Positions 49,884 through 57,586 of a stretch of 64,000 nucleotides of DNA are shown piece after piece; position 1 is the first letter of the stretch, and every line of letters begins with the position of its first letter. The position numbers and the translations under genes were made by a program. The notes below the pieces were generated by a model that ran no database searches, was not told where the DNA came from, and was given only the letters and a program-made list of their open reading frames with translations. Source of the DNA: an uncultured Craurococcus sp. (GTDB lineage Bacteria > Pseudomonadota > Alphaproteobacteria > Acetobacterales > Acetobacteraceae); NCBI GenBank assembly GCA_902805545.1, contig CADCTD010000093.1, positions 1-64,000 of the forward strand, written 5' to 3'.

Positions 49884-50111
49884 ATGGACCCTGCCTTCGC
49901 CCTCACGGTCAACGACCTGGCGCGCGACGAGGCACTTTGCCTGCGTTGCGGCTGCCGGTCCCAGACCTATAGCCGCGCCCGGCTTATCGCCCTGGTCGGC
50001 CGCGATGCGCGCCTGCACCTGATCGGCCTGAACCGTGAGCTCTGGTGCGGCGATTGCGGCGAGCCGCCCTTCCAGGGTTGGGTCACGGCCCCCGTCGCCA
50101 ATCAGCCTTGA
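49884..50111 (+). CDS. Small zinc-ribbon-like protein
   Basis: 75 aa from ATG 49884; a longer frame from 49815 adds 23 unconserved-looking residues. Two Cys pairs are spaced for a zinc ribbon: CLRCGC near residue 19 and CGDCGEPPF near 55. Between them is a basic, hydrophobic stretch (RARLIALVGRDARLHLIGL). It may bind nucleic acid or a protein partner. No family is recognised. The stop overlaps the small hairpin at 50107-50121. Confidence 0.6.
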   Translation: MDPAFALTVNDLARDEALCLRCGCRSQTYSRARLIALVGRDARLHLIGLNRELWCGDCGEPPFQGWVTAPVANQP

Positions 50112-50121
50112 AGCCTTCAAG
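50107..50121. terminator. Short palindrome at the zinc-ribbon gene end
   Basis: CTTGAAG (50107-50113) and CTTCAAG (50115-50121) are perfect inverted arms, overlapping the TGA stop. It lies between convergent genes. Physically the stem would be about 5 bp with an AGCCT loop. A weak terminator at best, since no T-run follows. Confidence 0.3.
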
Positions 50122-50182
50122 CGCCGCGCCGGAAGCGCTCGAACTCAACGCGCTGGCCTGCCCCGCCTTCAGGATTTGAGGC

Positions 50183-51058
50183 CTAGCGCCACCGCCGGTG
50201 CATCCAGAGCCACTGCCCCGGATGCTCCCGCACCCAGCCCTCGACGATCCGGTTGACCAGCGCCGTCGCCGCCTCCACATCGACCCGCCCGCGCTCGTCC
50301 CGCGGCAGCTCCACCGCCTCGGTCAGCTCCAGCCGGAACCGCCCGCGGGGCAGCCGGATCGCCCTTGCCCCATGCACCGGGCAGTCGAAGCGCCGCGCCA
50401 GCCGCGCGAGCAGCGGGTTGGACGCCGCCGGCCGCCCGAGGAAGGGCACCACCGGCCCCCGCCCGAAGCGCTGGTCGATCAGCATGCCGACATGCAGCCC
50501 CTCGTCGAGCGCCTCCATCATCCGGACCGGCGCCGCGACATCCGCCGCGATCAGCCGCCCCATGATCCCCTCGCGCAAGGCGCGGATGTACCCAGCCACC
50601 GCCCGGTTGTTCGGCGTCCGGTAGAGTACGGCGGAGGGCAGCCCATGCTTCGCCGCCGCGACCGCCGGCAGCTCCCAATTCGCCAGATGCGCTGCGAAGA
50701 AGAGCGCCGGCTTTCCGTCCTCGCGCAGCGCGAGGAACCGCTCCACCACCTCCGGCGCGATCTCGATCCGCCCCGGCGCGCCCTCCGGGTCGAAATCCCA
50801 GATCCGATCGAGATGCACGTATTCCGCCGCCGTCCGCCCCAGATTCTCCCAGGCCTCGCCGACGATCCGCGCATGCTCCTCGGCAGACAGCCCGGGAAAC
50901 GCAGCCGCCACATTGCCGAGCGCGATCCGATGCGCCTTCGCCAGCGGCCCTGCCCGCCGCGCGACGAAGGCGCCCAGCGCCCCCGCCCGGTCCGGCCCCA
51001 GCGTCCGCACCATAGCGAAGAGCCCCCGCACCAGCGCCGCGACCGCCCTGCCGCGCAT
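50183..51058 (-). CDS. lpxXL: Lipid A very-long-chain acyltransferase (LpxXL-like, LpxL/HtrB family)
   Basis: 291 aa. An N-terminal hydrophobic/amphipathic segment is followed by the LpxL-family blocks: HRIALGNVAAAFPGLSAEEHARI, AWENLGRTAAEYVHLD and ALFFAAHLANWELPAVAA (the H-x4-E acyltransferase pair). LYRTPNN, LIDQRFGRGPVVPFLGRPA and PGQWLWMHRRW at the C-terminus complete the pattern. As the last gene of the acpXL operon, it is expected to move the very-long-chain hydroxy acyl group from AcpXL to lipid A at the inner membrane. The identity as LpxXL rather than LpxL/M rests on operon context. It starts 2 nt after adhXL. Confidence 0.9.
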   Translation of the reverse strand: MRGRAVAALVRGLFAMVRTLGPDRAGALGAFVARRAGPLAKAHRIALGNVAAAFPGLSAEEHARIVGEAWENLGRTAAEYVHLDRIWDFDPEGAPGRIEIAPEVVERFLALREDGKPALFFAAHLANWELPAVAAAKHGLPSAVLYRTPNNRAVAGYIRALREGIMGRLIAADVAAPVRMMEALDEGLHVGMLIDQRFGRGPVVPFLGRPAASNPLLARLARRFDCPVHGARAIRLPRGRFRLELTEAVELPRDERGRVDVEAATALVNRIVEGWVREHPGQWLWMHRRWR

Positions 51059-51060
51059 GC

Positions 51061-52083
51061 TCAGAGCGTGACGACGATCTTGCCGAAGACCTGCCGCGTC
51101 TCCAGCCGCGCCAGCGCCCCGGCGAAGCCCTCCAGCGGGACGGTGCTGTCGATCACCGGCCGGGTCCCGCCCGACATCTTGCCGAGCCCGTCGGCGACGT
51201 TGCGCAGCGCCGCCCCGAAGCTGCCGATGATGCGAAGCTGCCGCTGGAACAGCATCATCAGGTTGGTCTCCGCCGAGACGCCGGAGGTCGAGCCGCAGGT
51301 CACCAGCCGCCCGCCCATCCGGAGCGAGAGCAGCGACCCCGCCCAGGTCGTCGCGCCCACATGCTCGAACACCACGTCGACGCCGCGCTTTCGCGTCACC
51401 TTGCGCGCCACGCTCTCGAAGCGGTCCGTCGTGTAGTTGACGACGTGATCCGCCCCGAGCGCCCGCACCCGCTCGCATTTCTCGTCCGAGCCCGCGGTGG
51501 CGATGACGATGCACCCCATCGCCTTCGCCATCCTGACGGCGACGGTGCCGATCCCCGAGCCGGCCGCCTGCACCAGGATCGTCTCCCCCGGCTCCAGCCG
51601 CGCATTGTCGAAGAGCATGTGCTCGACGGTCGAGAAGGTGATCGCCGCGCAGGCCGCATCCTCGACGGCGATGCCCTCCGGCACCGGCACGCAGAGCCTC
51701 GCCTGCTGGTTTGCCCGCTCCTGCGCGAAGCCGTCGAGGTGGAAGCCCTTCACCCCGGAGACGGCCTCGCAGAGATTGTCCCGCCCCTCCCGGCAGGCGC
51801 GGCACCGGCCGCAGGTCTGCGCCCCGTAGGGCACCGCGAGCTGCCCGATGCGCCAGCCCTCGACGCCCGCGCCGATGGCGACGACCTCGCCGACCGCCTC
51901 CGCTCCCACGGTGAGCGGAAGCTGGCGCCTGGCGAAGGCCATCCCGCGCCAGCCCCAGACATCGATATGGTTGAGCGCCACGGCGCGCATGCGGAGCTGC
52001 AGCTCGCCCGGCCCCGGCGCCGCCGGCTCCGCCACCTCGACCAGCCGCATGTCGCGGTCGCCGAAAAGCTGCAACGCCCTCAT
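51061..52083 (-). CDS. Zinc-binding alcohol dehydrogenase family protein of the acpXL operon
   Basis: 340 aa medium-chain dehydrogenase/reductase. The N-terminal GroES-like domain has RAVALNHIDVWGWRG, VGAEAVGEVVAIGAGVEGW and the structural-zinc Cys set CGRCRACREGRDNLC. The Rossmann part has AAGSGIGTVAVRMAKAMG and GADHVVNYT. In the rhizobial acpXL cluster the gene at this position is adh2XL, proposed to act in the fatty acid elongation cycle as an enoyl reductase-like enzyme. It overlaps fabF1XL by 4 nt and is 2 nt from lpxXL. Confidence 0.9.
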   Translation of the reverse strand: MRALQLFGDRDMRLVEVAEPAAPGPGELQLRMRAVALNHIDVWGWRGMAFARRQLPLTVGAEAVGEVVAIGAGVEGWRIGQLAVPYGAQTCGRCRACREGRDNLCEAVSGVKGFHLDGFAQERANQQARLCVPVPEGIAVEDAACAAITFSTVEHMLFDNARLEPGETILVQAAGSGIGTVAVRMAKAMGCIVIATAGSDEKCERVRALGADHVVNYTTDRFESVARKVTRKRGVDVVFEHVGATTWAGSLLSLRMGGRLVTCGSTSGVSAETNLMMLFQRQLRIIGSFGAALRNVADGLGKMSGGTRPVIDSTVPLEGFAGALARLETRQVFGKIVVTL

Positions 52084-53315
52084 GGAGCCGCCCCCAGTAC
52101 CAGGCACACATTCTGTCCGCCGAAGCCGAAGCTGTTCGACAGCACCCGCTCCACCTTCGCTGGCCTCGCGGCATTCGGCACCACGTCGAGCGGGATCGCC
52201 GGGTCCGGCACCTCGTGGTTGATCGTCGGCGGCAGCATCCCGTCGCGGATGGTCAGCAGGCTCGCCACCGCCTCGATCGCGCCTGCCGCCGAGAGCGTGT
52301 GCCCGATCATCGACTTGTTCGAGGAGATCGGGGGAGGCGCCTCGCCGAAGACGGCGCGCATGCCGAGCGTCTCCATCTTGTCGTTCTCCGGCGTGCCCGT
52401 GCCATGCGCGTTCACGTAGCCGATCTGCGCCGGTTCGATCCCCGCATCGGCGATCGCCGCGCGCATCGCGCCGATGATCGCCCCGCCATCCGGGTTGCTC
52501 CGCGTGCGGTGGAAGCTGTCGGCCCGCTCGCCCGCGCCGAGCACCAGCCCGAGCACCTCCGCCCCGCGCGCCTCCGCCGCCTCCAGGCTCTCCAGCACCA
52601 GCGCCGCCGCGCCCTCGCTGAGGACGAAGCCCTCGCGCGTCCTCTCGAAGGGCCGCGAGGCCCGCTCCGGCTCGTCGTTGCGCGTCGACAGCGCCGCGAG
52701 CAGCGAGAAGCGCACCAGCGGCTCCGGCGCCACGCTCCCCTCCGCGCCGATGCAGAGTGCCGCCGCCGCCTCCCCGCGCTGGATCGCCTCCAGCCCGAGC
52801 TGGATCGCCGACGCCCCCGTCGCGCAGGCCGTCGTCACCGAGACCGGCGCGCCCCGCGTGCCGAATCGCTCCGCCAGCCGCTCGCCGATCCCGCCGAAGA
52901 GGAAGGTCTCGAACAATCCGAGCCGCCCCGTCGCCGCCGCGATCATCGCCGGATAGCCCGCGCCGGCCCGCGCCAGATCGAGCCGCTGCGGCCATTCCAC
53001 CTCGACCGGCGGCATGCCGAGGAAGAGCGGCCCGGGGAACCGCCCGCCGATCCCGGCCTGCTCCACCGCCTCCGCCGCGGCGAGCTCCGCCATCCGCTCC
53101 ACCCGCTCCGGCGAGGCGAGCGCTTCCTCCCCCGGCAGCGTCACCTGCCCGGCGATCGTCGTCTTCAGGTGCCCGGTCGGGAAGCGGGTGATGCGGCGAA
53201 TCCCTGACCGGCCGGCGAGCAGTCCCTGCCAGCTCTCCTCGCGCCCGAAGCCAAGCGGCGTCACCAGCCCCATCCCCGTCACCGCGACGAGAGGCCGCCC
53301 GAGATGATCGCGCAT
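52080..53315 (-). CDS. 3-oxoacyl-ACP synthase (FabF1XL-like)
   Basis: 411 aa ketosynthase with a full catalytic triad: Cys in SVTTACATGASAIQLG, first His in NAHGTGTPENDKME, second His in NKSMIGHTLSAAGAIEAVA. The end SFGFGGQNVCLVLG is typical. It condenses malonyl-ACP with an acyl-ACP. In this operon it should extend the chain on AcpXL toward C28. GTG 53318 or ATG 53315 may start it; ATG is chosen because it forms a TGATG overlap with the previous stop. Confidence 0.93.
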   Translation of the reverse strand: MRDHLGRPLVAVTGMGLVTPLGFGREESWQGLLAGRSGIRRITRFPTGHLKTTIAGQVTLPGEEALASPERVERMAELAAAEAVEQAGIGGRFPGPLFLGMPPVEVEWPQRLDLARAGAGYPAMIAAATGRLGLFETFLFGGIGERLAERFGTRGAPVSVTTACATGASAIQLGLEAIQRGEAAAALCIGAEGSVAPEPLVRFSLLAALSTRNDEPERASRPFERTREGFVLSEGAAALVLESLEAAEARGAEVLGLVLGAGERADSFHRTRSNPDGGAIIGAMRAAIADAGIEPAQIGYVNAHGTGTPENDKMETLGMRAVFGEAPPPISSNKSMIGHTLSAAGAIEAVASLLTIRDGMLPPTINHEVPDPAIPLDVVPNAARPAKVERVLSNSFGFGGQNVCLVLGAAP

Positions 53316-54442
53316 CACGCCTCCTCCAGCATGGCCAGCGCCTCACCGCGCCACAGGCCGAACCCCGTCACCAGCGCCTGCGCCGCCAGGCCCTCGGCGA
53401 TGGCGAGGGCACCGAGCGCCAGGCTGGCCGGAAAGCTCGCCTCCACCCCATGCCCGAGCAGGTCGGCGGTGAAGCGCACCGGACCCGCCCCGGCCAGGCT
53501 GGCGAGGAAGGCCCGCTCCTCGGCCAGCGCCTCCGGCGCCCCGCTCGCCCCGGAGATCACGGCATGGCCCGGCCGCAACGCCAGCCCCTCGGCCAGCGCC
53601 GCGGCACTCGCCCGCGCGCTGTCCTCGCCGCGCCGCCGCGCCGCGCCGCGCCGCGCCGCGCCGAGCAGCGCCAGCCCGCGCGCCCCGCGCGCCCGGGCAT
53701 GCCGCTCCGTCTCCAGGACCAGGAAGGCGCCGATGCTCCCCGTCACCATCCCGCCGCCCGGCCGCTCGGCGAGCGGCGCCCAGGGCCCGCGCCACAACCC
53801 GCCGGAGGTCGAGAAGAGCAGCAGCATGTCCCACCGCCCGGCGACATAGGCCCCGCCGACCAGCGCCACCTCGCCCCGTCCCTCGGCGAGCCTCGCCGCC
53901 GCGATGCGCACCGCCTCCGCCCCCGCCGCCTCCTCGCCCATGAAGGTGCGGGAGGAGCCGGTGACGCCATGGACGATGGAGATGTTCCCGGCCAGCAGGT
54001 TGGAGAGCTGCGCCAGGAACAGCGTCGGCCTGAGGCCATTCGCCAGCCGCTCGTTCAGCAGCGCGCCCGCCTCCTCCGGCGGCAGCGCGGCGAGCTCCGC
54101 GCAGATCGCCTCGTCGAGAGCCACGTCGCGCTCGCCCCCGCCGGCGGCGACGAGCAGGTGCATGTCGCCCACCAGCCCGCGCGCGCCCGCATGGTCGAGC
54201 GCCAGCCCCGCCGCATAGGTGCCGAGCCGCTGCCAGGGCTCCATCTGCCGCTGGTCGCCCTTCTTCGGGATCTGCGCGTCGAAGGCGAGCGCCGGCATCG
54301 GATGGATGGGGAAGGGGGCGAAGCCCGTCTCGTCCACCACCGGCCGCAGCCCGGCCTCGCGCAGCGCCATGCGATGCACCTCCACCCCCTCGCCGAGCGA
54401 GGAGGCAAGGCCGATGCCGGTGATCCAGACCGCCTCGCTCAT
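53315..54442 (-). CDS. Degenerate beta-ketoacyl synthase (FabF2XL-like, chain-length-factor-like)
   Basis: 375 aa with the thiolase/KS fold (VWITGIGLASSLGEGVEVHR at the start) but a lost active site. Where ketosynthases have the nucleophile Cys (TACATGA-type), this has IVHGVTGSSRTFMGEEAAG, with no Cys. The NAHGTGT His motif is missing, while a KSxxGH-like ADLLGHGVEASFPASLALG remains. It looks like a partner subunit of the next gene (KS-alpha/chain-length-factor arrangement). It overlaps fabZXL and fabF1XL. A five-copy pentanucleotide repeat lies in its coding DNA around codons 262-270. Confidence 0.88.
   Translation of the reverse strand: MSEAVWITGIGLASSLGEGVEVHRMALREAGLRPVVDETGFAPFPIHPMPALAFDAQIPKKGDQRQMEPWQRLGTYAAGLALDHAGARGLVGDMHLLVAAGGGERDVALDEAICAELAALPPEEAGALLNERLANGLRPTLFLAQLSNLLAGNISIVHGVTGSSRTFMGEEAAGAEAVRIAAARLAEGRGEVALVGGAYVAGRWDMLLLFSTSGGLWRGPWAPLAERPGGGMVTGSIGAFLVLETERHARARGARGLALLGAARRGAARRRGEDSARASAAALAEGLALRPGHAVISGASGAPEALAEERAFLASLAGAGPVRFTADLLGHGVEASFPASLALGALAIAEGLAAQALVTGFGLWRGEALAMLEEA
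53636..53660 (-). repeat. Pentanucleotide tandem repeat (CCGCG)5 inside fabF2XL
   Basis: Five direct copies of CCGCG on the plus strand (53636-53660), preceded by a broken copy (CCGCGCCG) and followed by CCGAG. In the gene frame it encodes [11 protein letters not shown]. Gain or loss of one 5-nt unit would shift the reading frame and truncate the protein after about residue 270. Confidence 0.8.
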
Positions 54443-54891
54443 GCGCCGAGCCCGATCCGCGCCGCCTCGGCCCGCATGGCCGCGGCGAGCTCCGGCGCCG
54501 GGAAGTCGGCCAGGCTGAACTTCATCTCGCGCACCTCGCAGATGCGCTTGCCCTCGCTGGCAATGGCCGCATCGGTGACCGCATAGCCCGAGCCCTCATG
54601 CACCAGCCTGGCAGTGACCGAGAGCCGTTCTCCCGGCCGCACGAAGCGCCTGAGCTTGAGCTCCTTGCTGCCGATGAGAAAGGCCATGCGCGCGAAGCCG
54701 AGCCGCGCCAGCAGAAGGTAGCCCGAGGCCTGCGCCATGGTCTCCAGCAGCAGCACGCCGGGCACCAGCGGATGGCCGGGGAAATGCCCCTCGAAGACCG
54801 GGCTCGCCTCCGGCACCACCGCCTCGGCGGCGATGGACCCGGCATCGGCCGAGACCACCCGGTCGATCATGCGGAAGTATTCGAGCTGCAC
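54439..54891 (-). CDS. 3-hydroxyacyl-ACP dehydratase, FabZXL-like
   Basis: 150 aa hotdog-fold protein. It carries the FabZ helix-loop FEGHFPGHPLVPGVLLLETMAQASGYLL (residues about 33-60), with catalytic His in GHFPGHP and Glu in LLLETMAQ. Then KELKLRRFVRPGERLSVTARL. It dehydrates the 3-hydroxyacyl-ACP in each elongation round. It overlaps fabF2XL by 4 nt and starts 4 nt after acpXL. Length and motif match FabZ of the AcpXL pathway. Confidence 0.93.
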   Translation of the reverse strand: MQLEYFRMIDRVVSADAGSIAAEAVVPEASPVFEGHFPGHPLVPGVLLLETMAQASGYLLLARLGFARMAFLIGSKELKLRRFVRPGERLSVTARLVHEGSGYAVTDAAIASEGKRICEVREMKFSLADFPAPELAAAMRAEAARIGLGA

Positions 54892-54895
54892 CGGC

Positions 54896-55180
54896 CTAGC
54901 CGCCGGACTTGGCCGCCACCAGCTCCTCGATCCGCTTCGCCAGGTTCTCCATGACGAAATACTGCGAGGCGGGCGCGGCGCCCGAATTCACCTCCTGGGT
55001 CCAGGCCTCCACCGGCACCTTGATGCCGAAGGCCTTGTCGATGGCGAAGACGATGTCGAGGAAGTCGAGGCTGTCGATGCCGAGATCCTCGATCACATGG
55101 CTCTCCGGCCGGATCGTGTCGCGCGGGACGTCGCTGGTCTCCGCGATGATGTCGGCGATGCGGTCGAACGCCGAGGCCAT
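54896..55180 (-). CDS. acpXL: Very-long-chain fatty acid acyl carrier protein AcpXL
   Basis: 94 aa from ATG 55180. The carrier-protein helix II motif [20 protein letters not shown] has the Ser36 attachment site for 4'-phosphopantetheine. The sequence [35 protein letters not shown], and a C-terminal extension [18 protein letters not shown] are characteristic of rhizobial AcpXL, which is longer than housekeeping AcpP (about 78 aa). It holds the growing C28 chain. It is the first gene of the six-gene operon reading to 50183. Confidence 0.95.
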   Translation of the reverse strand: MASAFDRIADIIAETSDVPRDTIRPESHVIEDLGIDSLDFLDIVFAIDKAFGIKVPVEAWTQEVNSGAAPASQYFVMENLAKRIEELVAAKSGG

Positions 55181-55437
55181 GGCTGTCTCCGGGATGCGTG
55201 GCAGGTAATGGGGTCTTCGCCCGAACCGGCAGGCTTGGCAAGCGAGCAGGCGCCCCGGCCGGGCCCGGGGCCCCGCAACCTGGTCCGCAAGTCCCGGGCA
55301 GGGGGCGGGCATCGCGGCAGCGGCTGTGGCTCGTTCCGCGAGCATGGCGAAGGACGGCCGCCACGCTCCGACGCCAGCGTGAGCGCTTGCCCTCCGGCGC
55401 CGCCCGGCCGATCCTCGGCCGGATTGGGAGAGAAGAG

Positions 55438-56604
55438 ATGGATTTCGGCCTCACCCCCGAGCAGGAGGCGATCGTCGAGGGCGTCACCGCCACCTGCCGC
55501 CGCTTCGGCGACGACTACTGGCGCGACTGCGAGGCGGAGGCCCGCTTTCCGCGTGAGTTCCACCGCGCGATGGCCGAGGGCGGCTGGCTCGGCATCACCA
55601 TGCCGGCGGAGCATGGCGGCGCGGGCCTCGGCGTGACCGAGGCGGCGCTGATGATGCATGCCGCAGCGCGCCATGGCGGGGCGATGGGCGCGGCCTCGGC
55701 GCTGCACATCAACATGTTCGGCCCGCATCCGATCGTCGTCCACGGCACGCCTGCGCAGAAGGCGCGCTTGATCCCGGCCCTCGTCGCCGGCACCGACCAG
55801 GCCTGCTTCGGCTTCACCGAGCCGAATGCCGGGCTGGACACCACCAGCATCACCACCTTTGCCCAGCGCGTCCCCGGCGGCTACCGCGTGAACGGGCGAA
55901 AGATCTGGACCTCGACCGCCCAGGTCGCCAACAAGATCATGCTGCTGACCCGCACCACGCGGAAGGAGGAGGCGCGGCGCGCCTCGGAGGGCATCACCCT
56001 CTTCTACACCGATCTCGACCGCAGCCGCGTCGAGGTGCAGCGCATCCCGAAGATGGGCCGCGCCGCGGTCGATTCGAACATGGTCTTCATCGACGACCTC
56101 TTCATCCCGGAGGAGGACCGCATCGGCGAGGAGGGCCGCGGCTTCTCCTATGTCCTCGACAGCCTGAACCCCGAGCGCATCCTGATCGCCGCCGAGGCCA
56201 TCGCCATCGGCCGCGACGCGCTGGAGCGCGCCAGCCGCTATGCCCGGGAACGCAGCGTCTTCGGCCGCCCCATCGGCCAGAACCAGGCGATCCAGCACCC
56301 GCTCGCCGAATGCTGGGCCGCGCTCGAGAGCGCCTGGATGATGGTGATGAAGGCCGCCTGGCTCTACGATGCCGGCCGCCCCTGCGGCGCCGAGGCCAAT
56401 GCGGCGAAGCTGCTCGGCGCGCGGGCGGGCTACGAGGCCTGCCTCCGCGCCATGCTGACCCATGGCGGCATGGGCTATGCCAAGGAATACGTGGTCGAGC
56501 GCCTGCTGCGCGAGGTGATGATCTGCCGCATCGCGCCCGTCTCGGAGCAGATGATCCTCTCCTTCATCGCCGAGCGCGTGCTGGAGCAGCCGAAGAGCTA
56601 TTAG
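55438..56604 (+). CDS. Acyl-CoA dehydrogenase family protein
   Basis: 388 aa. N-terminal helical domain ([19 protein letters not shown]), then the substrate/FAD region [17 protein letters not shown] and [23 protein letters not shown]. The C-terminal domain has [31 protein letters not shown] and [32 protein letters not shown]. The catalytic-base position reads GMGY-AKEY, which fits acyl-CoA dehydrogenases. Start at 55438 follows GGGAGAGAAGAG. It is divergent from acpXL by 257 bp. The substrate could be a CoA ester tied to lipid breakdown, not shown. Confidence 0.93.
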   Translation: MDFGLTPEQEAIVEGVTATCRRFGDDYWRDCEAEARFPREFHRAMAEGGWLGITMPAEHGGAGLGVTEAALMMHAAARHGGAMGAASALHINMFGPHPIVVHGTPAQKARLIPALVAGTDQACFGFTEPNAGLDTTSITTFAQRVPGGYRVNGRKIWTSTAQVANKIMLLTRTTRKEEARRASEGITLFYTDLDRSRVEVQRIPKMGRAAVDSNMVFIDDLFIPEEDRIGEEGRGFSYVLDSLNPERILIAAEAIAIGRDALERASRYARERSVFGRPIGQNQAIQHPLAECWAALESAWMMVMKAAWLYDAGRPCGAEANAAKLLGARAGYEACLRAMLTHGGMGYAKEYVVERLLREVMICRIAPVSEQMILSFIAERVLEQPKSY

Positions 56605-56605
56605 C

Positions 56606-57586
56606 CTACTCGGCCGCCGCCACCGCCCCTTTCACCGGTGCCGGCGCCGATCTGCGCTGCGCGAGCTGCCGGTCCGCCAGCGCGCCGATCAGGATCACGC
56701 CTCCCATCACCGCGAAGTTGAGCGAGGAGGGGATGCCGAGGATGTTGACCAGGTTCTGCAGGATCTGCAGCAGCACCGTCCCCAGCACGATCCCGAGCAC
56801 GCTCCCCTCGCCGCCGCGCAGCGAGCAGCCGCCGAGCACCGCCGCGGCGATGGCGTAAAGCTCGTAGAAATTGCCGAAGGAGGAGGGCGAGACGGAACTG
56901 GTGTAGAAAACCAGCAGGATGGTCGAGAAGGCCGCCAGCAGTCCGCCCAGCACATAGGCGCCGGTGACGACCGCCCCGGTGCGGATGCCCGAGTAGCGCG
57001 CCGCCTCCTCGTTCCGCCCGACGGCGAAGAGGTATCGCCCGAAGACCGAGCGGTGCAGCACCACGCCCATCACCAGCGCCACGACGATGAGGGCGAGGAA
57101 GCTGTGCGGCACGCCGAAGCTGCGCCCCGCCGCCAGCCAGGCCAGCCCGTCCAGCCCCTCAGCATAGCCGAGGCCGATGGTGCTGTCGCCCGTGTAGTAG
57201 CGCGCCGCGCCGCGATAGATCAGCAGCCCGCAGAGCGTGACGACGAAGGGCTGCAGCCCGAGCCTCGTGACCAGCAGCCCGTGCACCAGCCCCATCACCA
57301 GGCCGAGCGCCAGCACCACCATCAGCGCGATCGGCCAGGCGACGCCCATGTTGGCGGTGAGGTCGAGGAAGACGACGCCGAGCAGCGCGAAGATCGACCC
57401 GACCGAGAGGTCGATCCCGCCTGTGATGATGATCAGCCCCTGGCCGATCGAGAAGATGCCGAACAGGCCGATGAGGTTGGCCATGTTCATCAGGTTGACG
57501 GTCGAGAGGAATTGCGGGTTCAGCGCCGCCGTGATGGCCGCGATGGCGACGATGAGGACCGCGAGGCCGAGCTCCTTCCGCCCCAT
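56606..57586 (-). CDS. Ribose-type ABC transporter permease
   Basis: 326 aa, about eight to ten hydrophobic segments (e.g. LAVLIVAIAAITAALNPQFL, GLFGIFSIGQGLIIITGGIDLSVGS, FLALIVVALVMGVVLHRSVFG, GSVLGIVLGTVLLQILQNLVN). The GGIDLSVGSIFAL and AVGRNEEAARYSGI motifs mark the RbsC/BPD_transp_2 family. It forms the membrane pore for the sugar taken up by the binding protein at 59129. The start at 57586 overlaps the ATPase stop, giving translational coupling. Convergent with the acyl-CoA dehydrogenase, 1 bp apart. Confidence 0.93.
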   Translation of the reverse strand: MGRKELGLAVLIVAIAAITAALNPQFLSTVNLMNMANLIGLFGIFSIGQGLIIITGGIDLSVGSIFALLGVVFLDLTANMGVAWPIALMVVLALGLVMGLVHGLLVTRLGLQPFVVTLCGLLIYRGAARYYTGDSTIGLGYAEGLDGLAWLAAGRSFGVPHSFLALIVVALVMGVVLHRSVFGRYLFAVGRNEEAARYSGIRTGAVVTGAYVLGGLLAAFSTILLVFYTSSVSPSSFGNFYELYAIAAAVLGGCSLRGGEGSVLGIVLGTVLLQILQNLVNILGIPSSLNFAVMGGVILIGALADRQLAQRRSAPAPVKGAVAAAE

